Part shown: positions 25,294-35,802 of the stretch, piece after piece
Layout: every line of letters begins with the position of its first letter
Position numbering within the stretch: position 1 is the stretch's first letter
Source of the DNA: Cytobacillus oceanisediminis
GTDB lineage: Bacteria; Bacillota; Bacilli; Bacillales; Cytobacillaceae
Direction of reading: 5' to 3'
NCBI RefSeq assembly: GCF_003182355.1
Contig: NZ_QGTW01000002.1
Coordinates: forward strand, 458,284-522,283
Length of the DNA: 64,000 nt
Position numbers and translations under genes: made by a program
The notes under the pieces: model-generated
Database searches by the model: none
What the model was told of the DNA's origin: nothing
What the model saw: the letters and a program-made list of their open reading frames with translations, nothing else

Positions 25294-26997
25294 ATGGCTA
25301 AATATTCAATTGGTGTTGACTATGGAACGCAATCAGGAAGAGCAGTCCTTGTTGAGATTGGAACAGGCAAAGAGGTTGCAACAGCTGTAAAACCATACAC
25401 TCACGGAGTAATGGATGAGTTTTTGCCCGACGGCACAACAAAGCTTGAGCATGATTGGGCCTTGCAGCATCCTTCAGATTATCTGGAAGTTTTACAGATT
25501 ACCATACCGGAAGTATTAGAGAAAGCACGAGTTTCTCCTGATGATGTGATCGGATTGGGCATAGATTTTACAGCGTGTACGGTCCTGCCGATTGACTCTG
25601 TTGGAACGCCATTATGCTTGAAATCGGAATTTGCGGGAAATCCCCATAGTTATGTGAAGCTCTGGAAGCATCATGCTGCACAGGATGAAGCCAATCGCTT
25701 GAATGAAATAGCGGAGCAGCGGGGGGAAAAATTCCTGCAGCGATACGGCGGAAAGATTTCTTCTGAATGGATGATCCCTAAGGTATGGCAGATTTTAAAT
25801 GAAGCACCTGAGATTTATGCTGCAGCTGACCAGATCCTTGAGGCTACTGACTGGGTTATTTATCAATTGACAGGAGGGCTTAAACGAAACAGCTGTACAG
25901 CTGGTTATAAAGCTATCTGGCATAAACAGGAAGGCTATCCGTCTAAGGATTTCTTTAAAGCTCTGGATCCCCGTTTGGAGAATGTAGTCGAAGATAAGTT
26001 ATCAACTGAAATCGTTCCGATTGGATCGAAAGCAGGTGAAATTACGGAGGCAAGTGCCAAGCTGACCGGCTTAAACCCGGGAACAGCTGTTGCTGTTGCC
26101 AATGTTGATGCTCATGTGGCTGTTCCAGCTGTTGGGATAACTGACCCCGGAAAAATGCTGATGATTATTGGTACTTCAACCTGCCATATTGTATTAGGAG
26201 ATAAAGAAGAAGTTGTTCCCGGCATGTGCGGTGTTGTTGAAGATGGCGTGATTCCAGGATATATGGGATACGAAGCAGGGCAGTCTTGTGTAGGGGACCA
26301 TTTTGAATGGTTTACTGAAAATTGTGTTTCAGATAGCTACCAGGAAGAAGCAAAAGAAAAAGGAATCAACATCCATCAGCTGTTAACAGAAAAGGCAGGT
26401 AAATTGATGGTTGGTGAAAGCGGTCTCTTAGCGCTTGACTGGTGGAACGGGAACCGTTCAACGCTAGTGGATGCAGATCTTACCGGAGTGCTTGTGGGAG
26501 CTACTTTATTAACGAAGCCGGAAGAAATCTATCGTGCTTTAATTGAAGCTACAGCTTATGGTACACGCATGATCGTCGAGACATTCCGCAGCAATGGTGT
26601 CCCTGTTGATGAAATGTTTGCTGCAGGCGGCATTGCAGAGAAAAATGCCTTGATGATGCAAATTTATGCGGATGTATTGAATATGGACATTAAAATATCG
26701 GCTTCTTCTCAAACCCCTGCTTTAGGATCTGCGATGTTTGGCGCTGTCGCGGCGGGAAAAGAGCGCGGCGGTTATGACAGCATCCAAGAAGCAGCGAAAG
26801 ACATGGGAAGAGTTAAAGAAGAAGTTTATAAACCAATATCTAAAAATTCTGAGGTATATGATCAGCTTTTCAAGGAGTATGCCCGCCTTTATGAATACTT
26901 TGGCAAGGGTGAAAACAATGTCATGAAAACATTGAAAAAAATCAAAAGCACGAGTGCTGCAGGAAAGAGGGCTGATACAGTATGCTCGACCAATTAA
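25294..26997 (+). CDS. araB: Ribulokinase
   Basis: Phosphorylates L-ribulose to L-ribulose 5-phosphate using ATP, the second step of L-arabinose use. The 567-residue FGGY kinase starts with [14 protein letters not shown] (phosphate loop), has the [10 protein letters not shown] segment, and the C-terminal [20 protein letters not shown] adenosine motif. ATG 25294 has AAGGTGG upstream; a GTG at 25285 would lie in that site. The 3' end overlaps araD by 16 nt, so the two are translationally coupled. The order here is araB-araD-araA rather than the araABD of B. subtilis. Confidence 0.96.
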   Translation: MAKYSIGVDYGTQSGRAVLVEIGTGKEVATAVKPYTHGVMDEFLPDGTTKLEHDWALQHPSDYLEVLQITIPEVLEKARVSPDDVIGLGIDFTACTVLPIDSVGTPLCLKSEFAGNPHSYVKLWKHHAAQDEANRLNEIAEQRGEKFLQRYGGKISSEWMIPKVWQILNEAPEIYAAADQILEATDWVIYQLTGGLKRNSCTAGYKAIWHKQEGYPSKDFFKALDPRLENVVEDKLSTEIVPIGSKAGEITEASAKLTGLNPGTAVAVANVDAHVAVPAVGITDPGKMLMIIGTSTCHIVLGDKEEVVPGMCGVVEDGVIPGYMGYEAGQSCVGDHFEWFTENCVSDSYQEEAKEKGINIHQLLTEKAGKLMVGESGLLALDWWNGNRSTLVDADLTGVLVGATLLTKPEEIYRALIEATAYGTRMIVETFRSNGVPVDEMFAAGGIAEKNALMMQIYADVLNMDIKISASSQTPALGSAMFGAVAAGKERGGYDSIQEAAKDMGRVKEEVYKPISKNSEVYDQLFKEYARLYEYFGKGENNVMKTLKKIKSTSAAGKRADTVCSTN

Positions 26998-27677
26998 AAC
27001 AAGAAGTACTTGAAGCAAATCTTGATCTTCCAAAGCATGGCTTGGTCACTTTTACCTGGGGAAATGTAAGCGGTATTGACCGTGAGCAGAACCTTGTTGT
27101 CATTAAGCCGAGCGGAGTCCCCTATGAAGACCTGAAAGCGGAAGATCTTGTTGTGGTTGATCTGGATGGAAATATCGTTGAAGGTTCTTTGCGCCCTTCC
27201 TCTGATACAGCAACCCATCTTGCACTCTACCGCGCTTTTCCAAGGATCGGAGGAATTGTCCATACCCACTCGCCATGGGCGACAAGCTGGGCGCAGGCGA
27301 GCCGTCCCATTCCCCCGCTTGGAACCACTCATGCAGACTATTATTATGGAGAAATTCCATGTACACGGGAAATGACTCAAAAAGAAGTGGAAAGCGCTTA
27401 TGAATTGGAAACTGGAAACGTCATTATTGAGACTTTCCAAAAGAAAGGCTTGGATCCACTCGCTGTACCGGGTGTACTTGTGTCAAACCATGCTCCATTT
27501 TGCTGGGGAAAGGATGCTCATCAGGCTGTACATAATGCAGTCGTATTAGAAGAAGTAGCTAAAATGGCTCTTCAAACATTCCAGCTTAACCCGGCTGTTC
27601 AATCAATGGACCAGTTTCTTCTGGATAAGCATTATCTAAGAAAGCACGGGGCTGCCGCTTATTATGGACAAAAATAG
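26982..27677 (+). CDS. araD: L-ribulose-5-phosphate 4-epimerase
   Basis: Converts L-ribulose 5-phosphate to D-xylulose 5-phosphate, feeding the pentose phosphate pathway. It is a 231-residue class II aldolase-fold protein. The zinc-binding His residues are in [13 protein letters not shown] (about residues 93-105) and TTHADYYYG, and the phosphate site in KPSGVPYE. The ATG lies inside the end of araB. Followed by an AraR box and araA. Confidence 0.96.
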   Translation: MLDQLKQEVLEANLDLPKHGLVTFTWGNVSGIDREQNLVVIKPSGVPYEDLKAEDLVVVDLDGNIVEGSLRPSSDTATHLALYRAFPRIGGIVHTHSPWATSWAQASRPIPPLGTTHADYYYGEIPCTREMTQKEVESAYELETGNVIIETFQKKGLDPLAVPGVLVSNHAPFCWGKDAHQAVHNAVVLEEVAKMALQTFQLNPAVQSMDQFLLDKHYLRKHGAAAYYGQK

Positions 27678-27681
27678 CTTT

Positions 27682-27697
27682 ACTTGTACGGATAAGT
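27682..27697 (+). promoter_or_regulatory. AraR box before araA
   Basis: ACTTGTACGGATAAGT matches the AraR consensus with two mismatches. It lies 50 bp before the araA TTG start, giving araA its own arabinose control inside the araBDA cluster. Confidence 0.75.
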
Positions 27698-27746
27698 TTA
27701 AGTATTTCGCTTTTAACACTAGAAGACTTATATAGGGGGAGTTACC

Positions 27747-29231
27747 TTGTTAACTACTAAAGCATATGAATTTTGGTTTGTCACTGGAAGCCAGCTGCTA
27801 TACGGAGAAGATGTTCTTAAGGCGGTAGAAGAAAATTCAAGGACCATTGTAAATGGTCTGGACGATGATTCTTCTATTACATATAAACTAGTTTTTAAAT
27901 CAGTGGTTAAGGATTCTGAAGCAATCCGCAGACTGGTCCTTGAAGCCAATGCTGATGAGAATTGTGCAGGGATTATTACATGGATGCATACCTTCTCGCC
28001 TTCAAAAATGTGGATTGCAGGATTATCTGCCCTGCAAAAGCCGCTCTTGCATCTTGCTACTCAATTTAACCAGGATATTCCTTGGGATTCCATTGATATG
28101 GATTTCATGAACTTAAACCAATCTGCACACGGTGACAGGGAACATGGTTTTATCCACAGCCGGATGAAGATTAAGCGCAAGGTTGTGGTTGGCCATTGGG
28201 GAAACCAGGAGGTCAAAGAGCGGATCGGCAGCTGGATGAATACGGCCGCTGCTGTCGCAGAAAGCAAAGTCTTAAAGGTTGCCAGATTCGGTGATAACAT
28301 GCGCCAGGTAGCTGTAACCGAAGGCGATAAAGTAGAAGCGCAAATTAAATTTGGCTGGACTGTCAATGGCTATGGAGTCGGTGACCTGGTTGAATATATG
28401 AATGCCGTCACAGAAGAAGAATTAAATCAGCTAATGGCCGAATATGAAGAGAAATATGACATCTCCCCTGAAGGACGTACTGAGGGTCCTGTTCGGGACT
28501 CCATCCGCTACCAGGGAAGAATTGAACTGGGAATGAAAGCCTTCTTAACTGAAGGCGGATACACAGCTTTCACGACAACTTTTGAGGATTTGCATGGCAT
28601 GAATCAGCTTCCTGGCCTGGCTGCCCAGCGTTTAATGGAGCAAGGCTATGGATTTGCGGGTGAAGGAGATTGGAAAACCGCAGCTCTTGTAAGATTGATG
28701 AAAATCATTGCTGGCAACAAAGGCACTTCCTTCATGGAAGACTATACGTATCATTTTGAGCCGGGCAATGAACTTGTTCTTGGTGCCCATATGCTGGAGA
28801 TTTGCCCGACCATTTCTGCTACGAAGCCAAGGATTGAGGTTCATCCGCTTGGAATTGGCGGCAAGGAAGATCCTGCAAGAATCGTATTTGATGGAAAAGG
28901 CGGTTCTGCTCTGAATGCATCGATTATTGACCTTGGACATCGTTTTCGTCTCCTAATTAATGAAGTTGATGCCGTACAGCCGGAAAAGGAAATGCCTAAT
29001 TTGCCTGTAGCGAGAGTCCTTTGGAAAACCCAGCCATCTTTAAGCCAAGCTGTTGAGAACTGGATTCAGGCCGGCGGAGCGCATCATACTTGCTACTCTT
29101 ACCATGTCACAACCGAGCAGCTGATTGATTTTGCCGAGTTAACGGACATTGAGGTACTCGTCATTAATAATGACACCAACACGCATGCTTTCAACAACGA
29201 ATTGCGCTGGAACGACTTAATCTATCGTTAA
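27747..29231 (+). CDS. araA: L-arabinose isomerase
   Basis: Converts L-arabinose to L-ribulose. The 494-residue protein shows the family start KAYEFWFVTGSQLLYG, the GWMHTFSP-like segment TWMHTFSPSKMWI, and the active-site Glu/His region (FEDLHGMNQLPGLAAQRLME, and later HMLEICP). Translation starts at TTG 27747 behind GGGGGAG. It follows araB and araD but has its own AraR box. Confidence 0.96.
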   Translation: MLTTKAYEFWFVTGSQLLYGEDVLKAVEENSRTIVNGLDDDSSITYKLVFKSVVKDSEAIRRLVLEANADENCAGIITWMHTFSPSKMWIAGLSALQKPLLHLATQFNQDIPWDSIDMDFMNLNQSAHGDREHGFIHSRMKIKRKVVVGHWGNQEVKERIGSWMNTAAAVAESKVLKVARFGDNMRQVAVTEGDKVEAQIKFGWTVNGYGVGDLVEYMNAVTEEELNQLMAEYEEKYDISPEGRTEGPVRDSIRYQGRIELGMKAFLTEGGYTAFTTTFEDLHGMNQLPGLAAQRLMEQGYGFAGEGDWKTAALVRLMKIIAGNKGTSFMEDYTYHFEPGNELVLGAHMLEICPTISATKPRIEVHPLGIGGKEDPARIVFDGKGGSALNASIIDLGHRFRLLINEVDAVQPEKEMPNLPVARVLWKTQPSLSQAVENWIQAGGAHHTCYSYHVTTEQLIDFAELTDIEVLVINNDTNTHAFNNELRWNDLIYR

Positions 29232-29361
29232 TCATTCATGTTCAAGTGAATCTTTTAAAAGCATTAAAGGCTATTAGAAATAATAGCCTTGATGTTTGCT
29301 ATAGACCATACATAAAGGTGCATCCCAACACTATTATTAAAGAGCGATGAGCTTCTATAAA

Positions 29362-29390
29362 GGAATGAATCATTCCCTGTTTTTTCAAAA
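29362..29390 (+). terminator. Palindrome with T tract between araA and abfA
   Basis: GGAATGA A TCATTCC is a perfect 7-bp inverted repeat followed by CTGTTTTTTC. It may be a weak terminator for araA or an operator 36 bp before abfA. Confidence 0.5.
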
Positions 29391-29411
29391 AAGCATTAGG
29401 AGGCAGGTTCC

Positions 29412-30899
29412 ATGGAGAATAAAGTAGTTATCAATGCTGATATAAAAAAGGCAACGATTAATAAAAATATTTATGGCCATTTTGCAGAACACCTGGGAAG
29501 GTGTATTTATGAAGGAATTTGGGTGGGAGAAGATTCCTCCATACCGAATACGAAGGGAATCCGCAATGATGTTCTGGAAGCATTAAAGCAAATTAAAGTA
29601 CCTGTGCTTCGCTGGCCGGGCGGCTGCTTCGCCGACGAATATCACTGGAAAGATGGCGTGGGTCCCCGGGAAGACCGTAAACGAATGGTGAATACGCACT
29701 GGGGCGGTGTGGTTGAAAACAATCATTTTGGAACGCATGAGTTTATGCTCTTATGTGAGCTGCTGGATTGCGAGCCATATATTTGCGGAAATGTCGGAAG
29801 CGGAACAGTTCAGGAAATGTCTGAATGGGTTGAATACATGACATTTGAAGGCGAGTCGCCAATGGCAAACTGGCGGAGAGAGAATGGCCGTCAGGAGCCA
29901 TGGAAATTAAAATATTTCGGAGTAGGTAATGAAAACTGGGGCTGCGGGGGCAATATGCGCCCTGAATATTATGCAGACCTTTATCGAAGATATCAAACGT
30001 ATGTAAGAAATTATGGCGGGAACAAAATTTATAAAATTGCCGGCGGTGCCAATGTCGATGACTATAATTGGACAGAAGTGTTAATGAAAAACGCCCATTG
30101 GCTAATGGATGGACTAAGCCTGCACTATTACACGATCCCTGGGGACTTCTGGCTGGGAAAAGGCAGTGCACTTGATTTCCCGGAAGATGAATGGTTCATC
30201 ACCATGAAAAAAGCTCTTCATATGGATGAGCTGATCACGAAGCATAGCACGATTATGGATAAATACGATCCGCAAAAACGGATAGGCATGATTATTGATG
30301 AGTGGGGAACGTGGTTTGATGTTGAGCCAGGAACCAACCCGGGATTCTTGTACCAGCAAAATACCATTCGTGATGCTCTAGTAGCGGGACTGCATTTCAA
30401 TATTTTCCATAATCATGCAGAGCGCGTCCAAATGACGAATATTGCCCAAACCGTGAATGTGCTGCAGGCAATGATCTTAACTGAAGGCGAAAAAATGATC
30501 CTTACGCCAACCTACCATGTATTTGATATGTACAAAGTCCACCAGGATGCTGAACTTCTTTCTGTAGATTCCAAGTTCGGAACATATGAATTGAATGGTG
30601 AAACTTTGCCGCAAGTCACGGTTTCCGCTTCTAAAAATGCTGAAGGAAAAATACATGTCAGCTTGTGTAATATTGACCATCAAAATGAAGTTGGGCTCGA
30701 CTTGGACCTTAGAGGGATTAGTGCGGGTGAGACAAAGGTTAATGGAATAATCATTACGGCTGACAAGATGGACGCCCATAATACCTTTGACCAGCCAGAT
30801 GCTGTTAAACCGGCAGAGTTTACAGGTGTCAGCATGGAAAATAATAAATTGGCCATCAAACTGCCGCCAATGTCTGTGGTTACATTAGCGATTGAATAG
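29412..30899 (+). CDS. abfA: Intracellular alpha-L-arabinofuranosidase, GH51
   Basis: Releases L-arabinose from arabino-oligosaccharides inside the cell. The 495-residue GH51 enzyme has no signal peptide. The acid/base Glu174 in [11 protein letters not shown] and the nucleophile Glu297 in [11 protein letters not shown] are in their usual sequence settings, and the [13 protein letters not shown] motif (about 65-77) lines the active site. It starts a run of genes to the GH43 pair at 35636 that ends at a terminator. Confidence 0.95.
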   Translation: MENKVVINADIKKATINKNIYGHFAEHLGRCIYEGIWVGEDSSIPNTKGIRNDVLEALKQIKVPVLRWPGGCFADEYHWKDGVGPREDRKRMVNTHWGGVVENNHFGTHEFMLLCELLDCEPYICGNVGSGTVQEMSEWVEYMTFEGESPMANWRRENGRQEPWKLKYFGVGNENWGCGGNMRPEYYADLYRRYQTYVRNYGGNKIYKIAGGANVDDYNWTEVLMKNAHWLMDGLSLHYYTIPGDFWLGKGSALDFPEDEWFITMKKALHMDELITKHSTIMDKYDPQKRIGMIIDEWGTWFDVEPGTNPGFLYQQNTIRDALVAGLHFNIFHNHAERVQMTNIAQTVNVLQAMILTEGEKMILTPTYHVFDMYKVHQDAELLSVDSKFGTYELNGETLPQVTVSASKNAEGKIHVSLCNIDHQNEVGLDLDLRGISAGETKVNGIIITADKMDAHNTFDQPDAVKPAEFTGVSMENNKLAIKLPPMSVVTLAIE

Positions 30900-30920
30900 G
30901 ACCTAAAGGAGAGAAGAGAA

Positions 30921-31193
30921 GTGAGCAAACGAAATCCATGTAAAGGCTGTGTCGATAGCGTCATTGTCACGGAGGAAGTCATCCGGGAACTCGTGAGGGA
31001 CACGGAGGAAAATGCGATGCTGATTGTTTCCGAGGAAGTCTATCAGGCCAGAATATCGGCATGTGAAAGCTGCGATTCTCTTCGTTACGGTACCACCTGT
31101 GCCCATAGCGGATGTATTGTCCGCTATCGGGCTAAATTTAAAAACAAAAGCTGCCCGTTTTCCGGGAAACCCAAATGGGATAAGGTAAGTTAG
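30921..31193 (+). CDS. Small cysteine-rich protein (DUF6171-like)
   Basis: A 90-residue soluble protein with Cys pairs CKGC (about residues 7-10), CESC (about 49-52), then C-x4-C (TTCAHSGC) and a final SCPF, an arrangement that suggests one or two zinc knuckles. The pattern CDSLRYGTTC...GCIVRYRAKFK recalls DUF6171. GGAGAGAAGAG precedes the ATG. It lies 21 bp after abfA in the arabinose operon, which suggests co-expression, but no function is known to me. Confidence 0.7.
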   Translation: MSKRNPCKGCVDSVIVTEEVIRELVRDTEENAMLIVSEEVYQARISACESCDSLRYGTTCAHSGCIVRYRAKFKNKSCPFSGKPKWDKVS

Positions 31194-31380
31194 TCGAGCG
31201 GAATCATGGCATTCTACCTAAACTAGATGTGTTTTAAATTTAGGGAAATGGTCATTCGCCTGACAAAACGTCAATAATGGATACCCTTTCCATATCTTCA
31301 CTGTCCTCTGTGGCGGTAAAGGTATGGAATGCTTTTATTTAAACGTTTTTTCCATGAAAGAAAGAGGAGGAAGGCAAAGT

Positions 31381-32433
31381 ATGGAGGTAATCAAAGAAGA
31401 GTTTGGAAAACTTGGAGAGCAAACCGTCTTTAAATTCACTCTAAAAAATGAAAAAGGTTTGGAATTCAGCTGTCTGAACTATGGATGCGTCATTACAAAA
31501 ATCATGGTTCCTGACAGGGATGGCAACGTTGAAAATATTGTCCTCGGTTATGACACGCTGGAAGAGTATATTGAGGACTCCTATTTCCTGGGAGCTGTTA
31601 TTGGACGAGCAGCAGGACGTATTAAGGGCGGTTCCTTTGAACTGGATGGCAAGAGCTATTCATTGGCACAAAATGAAAACACCAATCATCTCCATGGCGG
31701 TTTAAAAGGATTTAATCGAATTGTTTGGGATGCAGAAATCTTGAAAAATGAGCAGGAAATTGGTGTCCGCTTTTCATATATGAGTCCGGATGGGGAAGAA
31801 GGCTACCCTGGCAACCTGAAAGTTGCAGTTACCTATTCCCTAAACAATCAGAACGAGTTAACCATTCGTTATGATGGAAAGTCTGATCAAAAAACTCTCT
31901 TAAATATGACCAACCATTCGTATTTCAATTTGAGCGGGAATCTTAAACGAGATGTTTTACAGCATACCTTGAAAATAAAAAGCGACAAATACCTCCCATT
32001 GACTGATGAACTGCTGCCTACAGGAGAAATAGCGGAGGTGCAAGGCACTCCTTTCGACTTAACGGCCAATCGTTTCATCCATACAGGAGCAGCTTCCTCA
32101 CACCCGCAAACCATCCTGGCAGGGAAAGGGTATGATCATCCGTTCCTATTAAGTGCCCGTCATGACCAGGAAATTGTCTTGACCGACGAGGAAAGCGGAA
32201 GGACCTTAACGATTGAAACGGATGAAGCAGGTGTGGTCGTTTACTCTGGAAACCAATTGAAAGAAGCGGGCGAAATATTTGGTGCGCCATGCCGCAAATA
32301 CCTCGGTATTTGCCTGGAAACACAAGGCCACCCTAATGCAGTTCACCATCCTCAATTCCCTTCGTGGATTCTCGATAAGGATGAAGAATATAAAACAGCC
32401 ACTGTCTATAAATTTGGAACAGGTGAAAATTAA
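31381..32433 (+). CDS. galM: Aldose 1-epimerase (mutarotase)
   Basis: Interconverts alpha and beta anomers of sugars, here probably L-arabinose set free by the arabinofuranosidases. It has 350 residues with the beta-sandwich family motifs IGRAAGRIKGGSF, NTNHLHGG (active-site His) and TNHSYFNLSG (second His); the catalytic Glu is likely in CLETQGHPNAV near the C-terminus. ATG 31381 follows AGGAGGAAG. It lies in the arabinose operon between the cysteine-rich protein and araM. Confidence 0.9.
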   Translation: MEVIKEEFGKLGEQTVFKFTLKNEKGLEFSCLNYGCVITKIMVPDRDGNVENIVLGYDTLEEYIEDSYFLGAVIGRAAGRIKGGSFELDGKSYSLAQNENTNHLHGGLKGFNRIVWDAEILKNEQEIGVRFSYMSPDGEEGYPGNLKVAVTYSLNNQNELTIRYDGKSDQKTLLNMTNHSYFNLSGNLKRDVLQHTLKIKSDKYLPLTDELLPTGEIAEVQGTPFDLTANRFIHTGAASSHPQTILAGKGYDHPFLLSARHDQEIVLTDEESGRTLTIETDEAGVVVYSGNQLKEAGEIFGAPCRKYLGICLETQGHPNAVHHPQFPSWILDKDEEYKTATVYKFGTGEN

Positions 32434-32463
32434 TAAGCCAAATAAGAGCAGGAGGGACGGAAG

Positions 32464-33690
32464 ATGGAAAAATATATGGAGGATATTAGGGACCTTGCCC
32501 GAACGTGTCAGTGCGGAAATCCACATAATTATATTCCAATTGAAAAGATCTCCATAGGAAAAGGTGCATTAGCGGAAGCCGCTGCTTACCTGCAAGAGAA
32601 GGCATTTAAAAAAGGTGTGATCATAGCAGACGAAAAAACCTTCGCAGCCGCAGGAGAGGGTTTGTCGCAATCGCTAGACAGAACAGGGATAAAGCTTATT
32701 GTTAGTCTTATAAGGCCTGACGAAAATGGCGATGTTGCAGCAGATGAGAAATCATTGGTCCAGGCTTTATTGGAGATTCCTTCAGATACGGATGTAATTT
32801 TTGCAGTCGGGGCAGGGACACTCCATGATATTGCCCGCTTCTGCAGCGCTAAAATGGATATCCCCTTTATTTCTGTCCCTACTGCCCCTTCTGTTGATGG
32901 TTATACCTCAATAGGGGCTCCATTGATCGTCAAAGGTGTAAAGAAAACATTTCAGATGACTTCCCCAATCGCTGTTTTTGCCGATCTGGATATTTTGCTA
33001 AAGGCACCAAAGAAAATGATTGCAGCTGGTTTCGGGGATATGATCGCCAAATTTACTTCACTTGCTGATTGGCGATTTGGCCATCTTGCTGCAGGAGAGC
33101 CGTATTGTCCTCTTGTGGCGGAAATGACCCGCCAATCGCTGGACTCCTGTATAGCCAGCATCGATCCTATTGCAAAAGGCAAGGAGGAAGGGATAAGGTT
33201 ATTGATTGAAGCCCTTATCAAATCCGGGCTGGCCATGCTGGTCTTTGGGCAGTCGCATCCAGCTTCCGGCGGTGAGCACCATTTATCCCATTTTTGGGAA
33301 ATGGCATTTTTAAAACAAAACCGGCCGGCTGTGCTTCATGGAGCAAAGGTAGGTGTATCCGCGGCCTTGCTTTCAGACATTTACAAACAGGAGTTTATCC
33401 AGTCTTTAAAGAATCCTGTTAAATTGGAACGAAATTCAGCAGCCAATAAAAATATAGTCAAAAATATCAATGACCATCTTGAGGAAATTCTTGATCTCTA
33501 TTCAGCTATACCAGGTGCATTCCAAATCCGGGGCTGGCTTGAAGCGCTAGGCGGAGAAAGTTTTCCAAAACAGCTTGGAATTGACCAAGGCCTGGTGGAA
33601 AATAGCTTATCGGAAGCGCATCATTTAAGGGATCGTTTTACAGCATTAAAATTTTTAAATGAAGTTATAAAGCCCTCATGTAAAACTTGA
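32464..33690 (+). CDS. araM: Glycerol-1-phosphate dehydrogenase AraM
   Basis: NAD(P)-dependent metal enzyme of the iron-alcohol/glycerol dehydrogenase group. In B. subtilis the araM product makes sn-glycerol 1-phosphate from dihydroxyacetone phosphate. The 408-residue protein shows VGAGTLHDIARF (nucleotide site), SVPTAPSVDGYTS and metal residues in GFGDMIAKFTSLADW, and later SGGEHHLSHFW and LHGAKVGV. Its place in ara operons is conserved, though its link to arabinose use is unclear. The B. subtilis neighbour araL (phosphatase) is absent here. Confidence 0.93.
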   Translation: MEKYMEDIRDLARTCQCGNPHNYIPIEKISIGKGALAEAAAYLQEKAFKKGVIIADEKTFAAAGEGLSQSLDRTGIKLIVSLIRPDENGDVAADEKSLVQALLEIPSDTDVIFAVGAGTLHDIARFCSAKMDIPFISVPTAPSVDGYTSIGAPLIVKGVKKTFQMTSPIAVFADLDILLKAPKKMIAAGFGDMIAKFTSLADWRFGHLAAGEPYCPLVAEMTRQSLDSCIASIDPIAKGKEEGIRLLIEALIKSGLAMLVFGQSHPASGGEHHLSHFWEMAFLKQNRPAVLHGAKVGVSAALLSDIYKQEFIQSLKNPVKLERNSAANKNIVKNINDHLEEILDLYSAIPGAFQIRGWLEALGGESFPKQLGIDQGLVENSLSEAHHLRDRFTALKFLNEVIKPSCKT

Positions 33691-33707
33691 AAAGAAAGGT
33701 GATATTC

Positions 33708-34658
33708 ATGCAAAAACTAGAAACTTTTCGAAATCCTGTCGTTGAGCAGCGAGCCGATCCATGGGTGTATAGGCATACAGATGGTTATTACTATTTTACA
33801 GCCTCTGTTCCCGAGTACGACCGGATTGAATTGAGAAGGTCCAAAAGCATTCAAGGGCTAGGAGATGCATCACCAGTCACTGCCTGGAGAAAGCATGAAA
33901 ACGGTGCAATGAGTGCCAATATTTGGGCTCCGGAGATCCATTATATTGATGGAAAATGGTATATCTACTATGCTGCTGCCCGTGAGGATGCTATTTTTGA
34001 CCATCGTATGTATGTCATTGAAAATGACGCCGAGAACCCTTTAGAAGGCAATTGGGTCGAAAAGGGCCAGGTGAAAACAGACTGGGAATCCTTTTCACTT
34101 GATGCCACAACGTTTGATCATAAAGGGCAAAGATACTATGTTTGGGCGCAAAGAGACCCTGAAATTGCCGGGAATTCAAACCTGTATATTGCCAAAATGG
34201 CCAATCCATGGACGAGTGAAGGGCCACAGGTGATGATTGCAAAACCTGAGTATGATTGGGAAACGATTGGCTTCCTGGTTAATGAGGGAGCGGCTGTTAT
34301 TAAGAGAAATGGAAAGATTTTTATGACTTACTCTGCGAGTGCAACCGATTTTAATTATTGCATGGGTCTGCTGGAAGCAGATGAAAATAGCGATCTATTA
34401 AATCCGGCATCCTGGGTCAAGTCAGAAACACCTGTATTCCAGACAAGTGAGGAAAATAGCCAGTATGGACCGGGGCATAACAGTTTTACGGTCTCAGAGG
34501 ATGGCAGCCAGGATATCCTTATATACCATGCCCGCAGCTATCGTGATATTGTTGGGGATCCCCTTTGGGACCCGAACCGGCATACACGTGCCCAGGCTTT
34601 CTCCTGGAATGAAGATGGGACACCGAATTTCGGTGTACCCGTTCCGGATGAAAAATAG
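33708..34658 (+). CDS. GH43 exo-arabinanase/arabinofuranosidase, copy 1
   Basis: Intracellular GH43 enzyme of 316 residues, probably removing arabinose units from alpha-1,5-linked oligomers. The catalytic trio is Asp17 (RADPWV), Asp132 (SLDATTF) and Glu193 (VNEG). The layout, with PGHNSFTV near the C-terminus, resembles the exo-acting alpha-1,5-L-arabinofuranosidases (GH43 subfamily 26 type). ATG 33708 follows AAAGGTG; an upstream TTG at 33687 overlaps araM. It lies directly before a close paralogue, evidence of a tandem duplication. Confidence 0.87.
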   Translation: MQKLETFRNPVVEQRADPWVYRHTDGYYYFTASVPEYDRIELRRSKSIQGLGDASPVTAWRKHENGAMSANIWAPEIHYIDGKWYIYYAAAREDAIFDHRMYVIENDAENPLEGNWVEKGQVKTDWESFSLDATTFDHKGQRYYVWAQRDPEIAGNSNLYIAKMANPWTSEGPQVMIAKPEYDWETIGFLVNEGAAVIKRNGKIFMTYSASATDFNYCMGLLEADENSDLLNPASWVKSETPVFQTSEENSQYGPGHNSFTVSEDGSQDILIYHARSYRDIVGDPLWDPNRHTRAQAFSWNEDGTPNFGVPVPDEK

Positions 34659-34685
34659 GAACTATACCAAAGAAGGGAGAGAAAA

Positions 34686-35636
34686 ATGATGGATAAAAAC
34701 GCAAATAAAAATCTGATTATAGAACAGAGAGCCGATCCATGGGTATACAAGCATACGGACGGCTATTATTACTTTACTGCTTCCGTTCCTGAATACGACC
34801 GCATTGAGGTTAGAAGGTCAAAAACCATAAAAGGAATCAAGGAGGCAGAACCTGTCGTTGCCTGGAGGAAGCATGAAACCGGGCCAATGAGTTCCTTGAT
34901 ATGGGCACCGGAAATTCATTATATCAATGGCAGCTGGTATATTTATTTTGCGGCAGCCAAATCAAAAGAGATCATCAATGGACTTTTTGACCACAGGATG
35001 TTTGTCATTGAAAACAAATCGGCTAATCCGCTTGAAGGCAACTGGGAGGAAAAAGGCCGGATTAAAACCGATTGGGAGTCATTTGCTCTTGATGCTACCT
35101 CTTTTGAGCACAAGGGAGTGCAGTATTTGGTCTGGGCCCAAAAAGACCCGCAAATTAAAGGAAACTCAAACCTTTACATTGCTCCTCTGGAAAACCCGTG
35201 GTCAATCAAAGGGCCGCAAGTCATGATTGCGAAACCGGAATATGATTGGGAAACAATTGGCTTCTGGGTGAATGAAGGGCCTGCTGTTCTAAAGCGCAAT
35301 GGGAAAATCTTCATCTCCTATTCCGGAAGTGCGACGGATGAGAATTATTGCATGGGCCTTTTAACGGCAGATGAAGATTGTGATGTATTGGATCCGGGTT
35401 CATGGAGCAAAACAGAAGAGCCTGTTTTTAAGACATGCCTTGAGACAGGGCAATATGGCCCCGGGCATAATAGCTTTACAGTTTCCGAGGATGATACGAA
35501 GGATATTCTCGTCTACCATGCAAGAACCTATACCGAGATTGTCGGCGATCCATTATATGATCCAAACCGGCATGCCCGGGCTCAGGAGTTTGCCTGGAAT
35601 GAAGATGGGACACCGAACTTTGGTTTTCCTAAATAA
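34686..35636 (+). CDS. GH43 exo-arabinanase/arabinofuranosidase, copy 2
   Basis: Second copy of the preceding GH43 gene, 316 residues, colinear along its length and clearly similar. Asp17, Asp136 and Glu197 are kept in the same motifs (RADPWV, ALDATSF, VNEG). It has a four-residue insertion (ING region, about residues 96-99) absent from copy 1, and the VNEG-preceding residue differs (FW against FL), near the active site, so the copies may differ in substrate. No signal peptide. It is the last gene before a terminator-like hairpin. Confidence 0.87.
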   Translation: MMDKNANKNLIIEQRADPWVYKHTDGYYYFTASVPEYDRIEVRRSKTIKGIKEAEPVVAWRKHETGPMSSLIWAPEIHYINGSWYIYFAAAKSKEIINGLFDHRMFVIENKSANPLEGNWEEKGRIKTDWESFALDATSFEHKGVQYLVWAQKDPQIKGNSNLYIAPLENPWSIKGPQVMIAKPEYDWETIGFWVNEGPAVLKRNGKIFISYSGSATDENYCMGLLTADEDCDVLDPGSWSKTEEPVFKTCLETGQYGPGHNSFTVSEDDTKDILVYHARTYTEIVGDPLYDPNRHARAQEFAWNEDGTPNFGFPK

Positions 35637-35682
35637 CCCGGTTAGTCTTGAAATCTAAAAATATTCTATTAGGGATGGGGGA

Positions 35683-35716
35683 AGGTTCATATCAAATGTT
35701 GGTATGAATCTTTTTC
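35683..35716 (+). terminator. Terminator of the abfA-GH43 operon
   Basis: AGGTTCATA ... TATGAATCT stem with one G-T pair, followed by TTTTTCT. Confidence 0.7.
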
Positions 35717-35802
35717 TATCCGCTGAAGGAAGCGTTGGACAGCTAGATGTGTTTGTAGAGGCTGAGCAAGGCGCTTACGCTTTTAATTAGAAGGTGGTCC
35801 AT

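Noticed and set aside
29266..29290. AAAGGCTATTA/TAATAGCCTT hairpin as araA terminator
   Set aside because: Good stem but followed by GATGTTTG without a T tract; the palindrome at 29362 with T6 is a better candidate.
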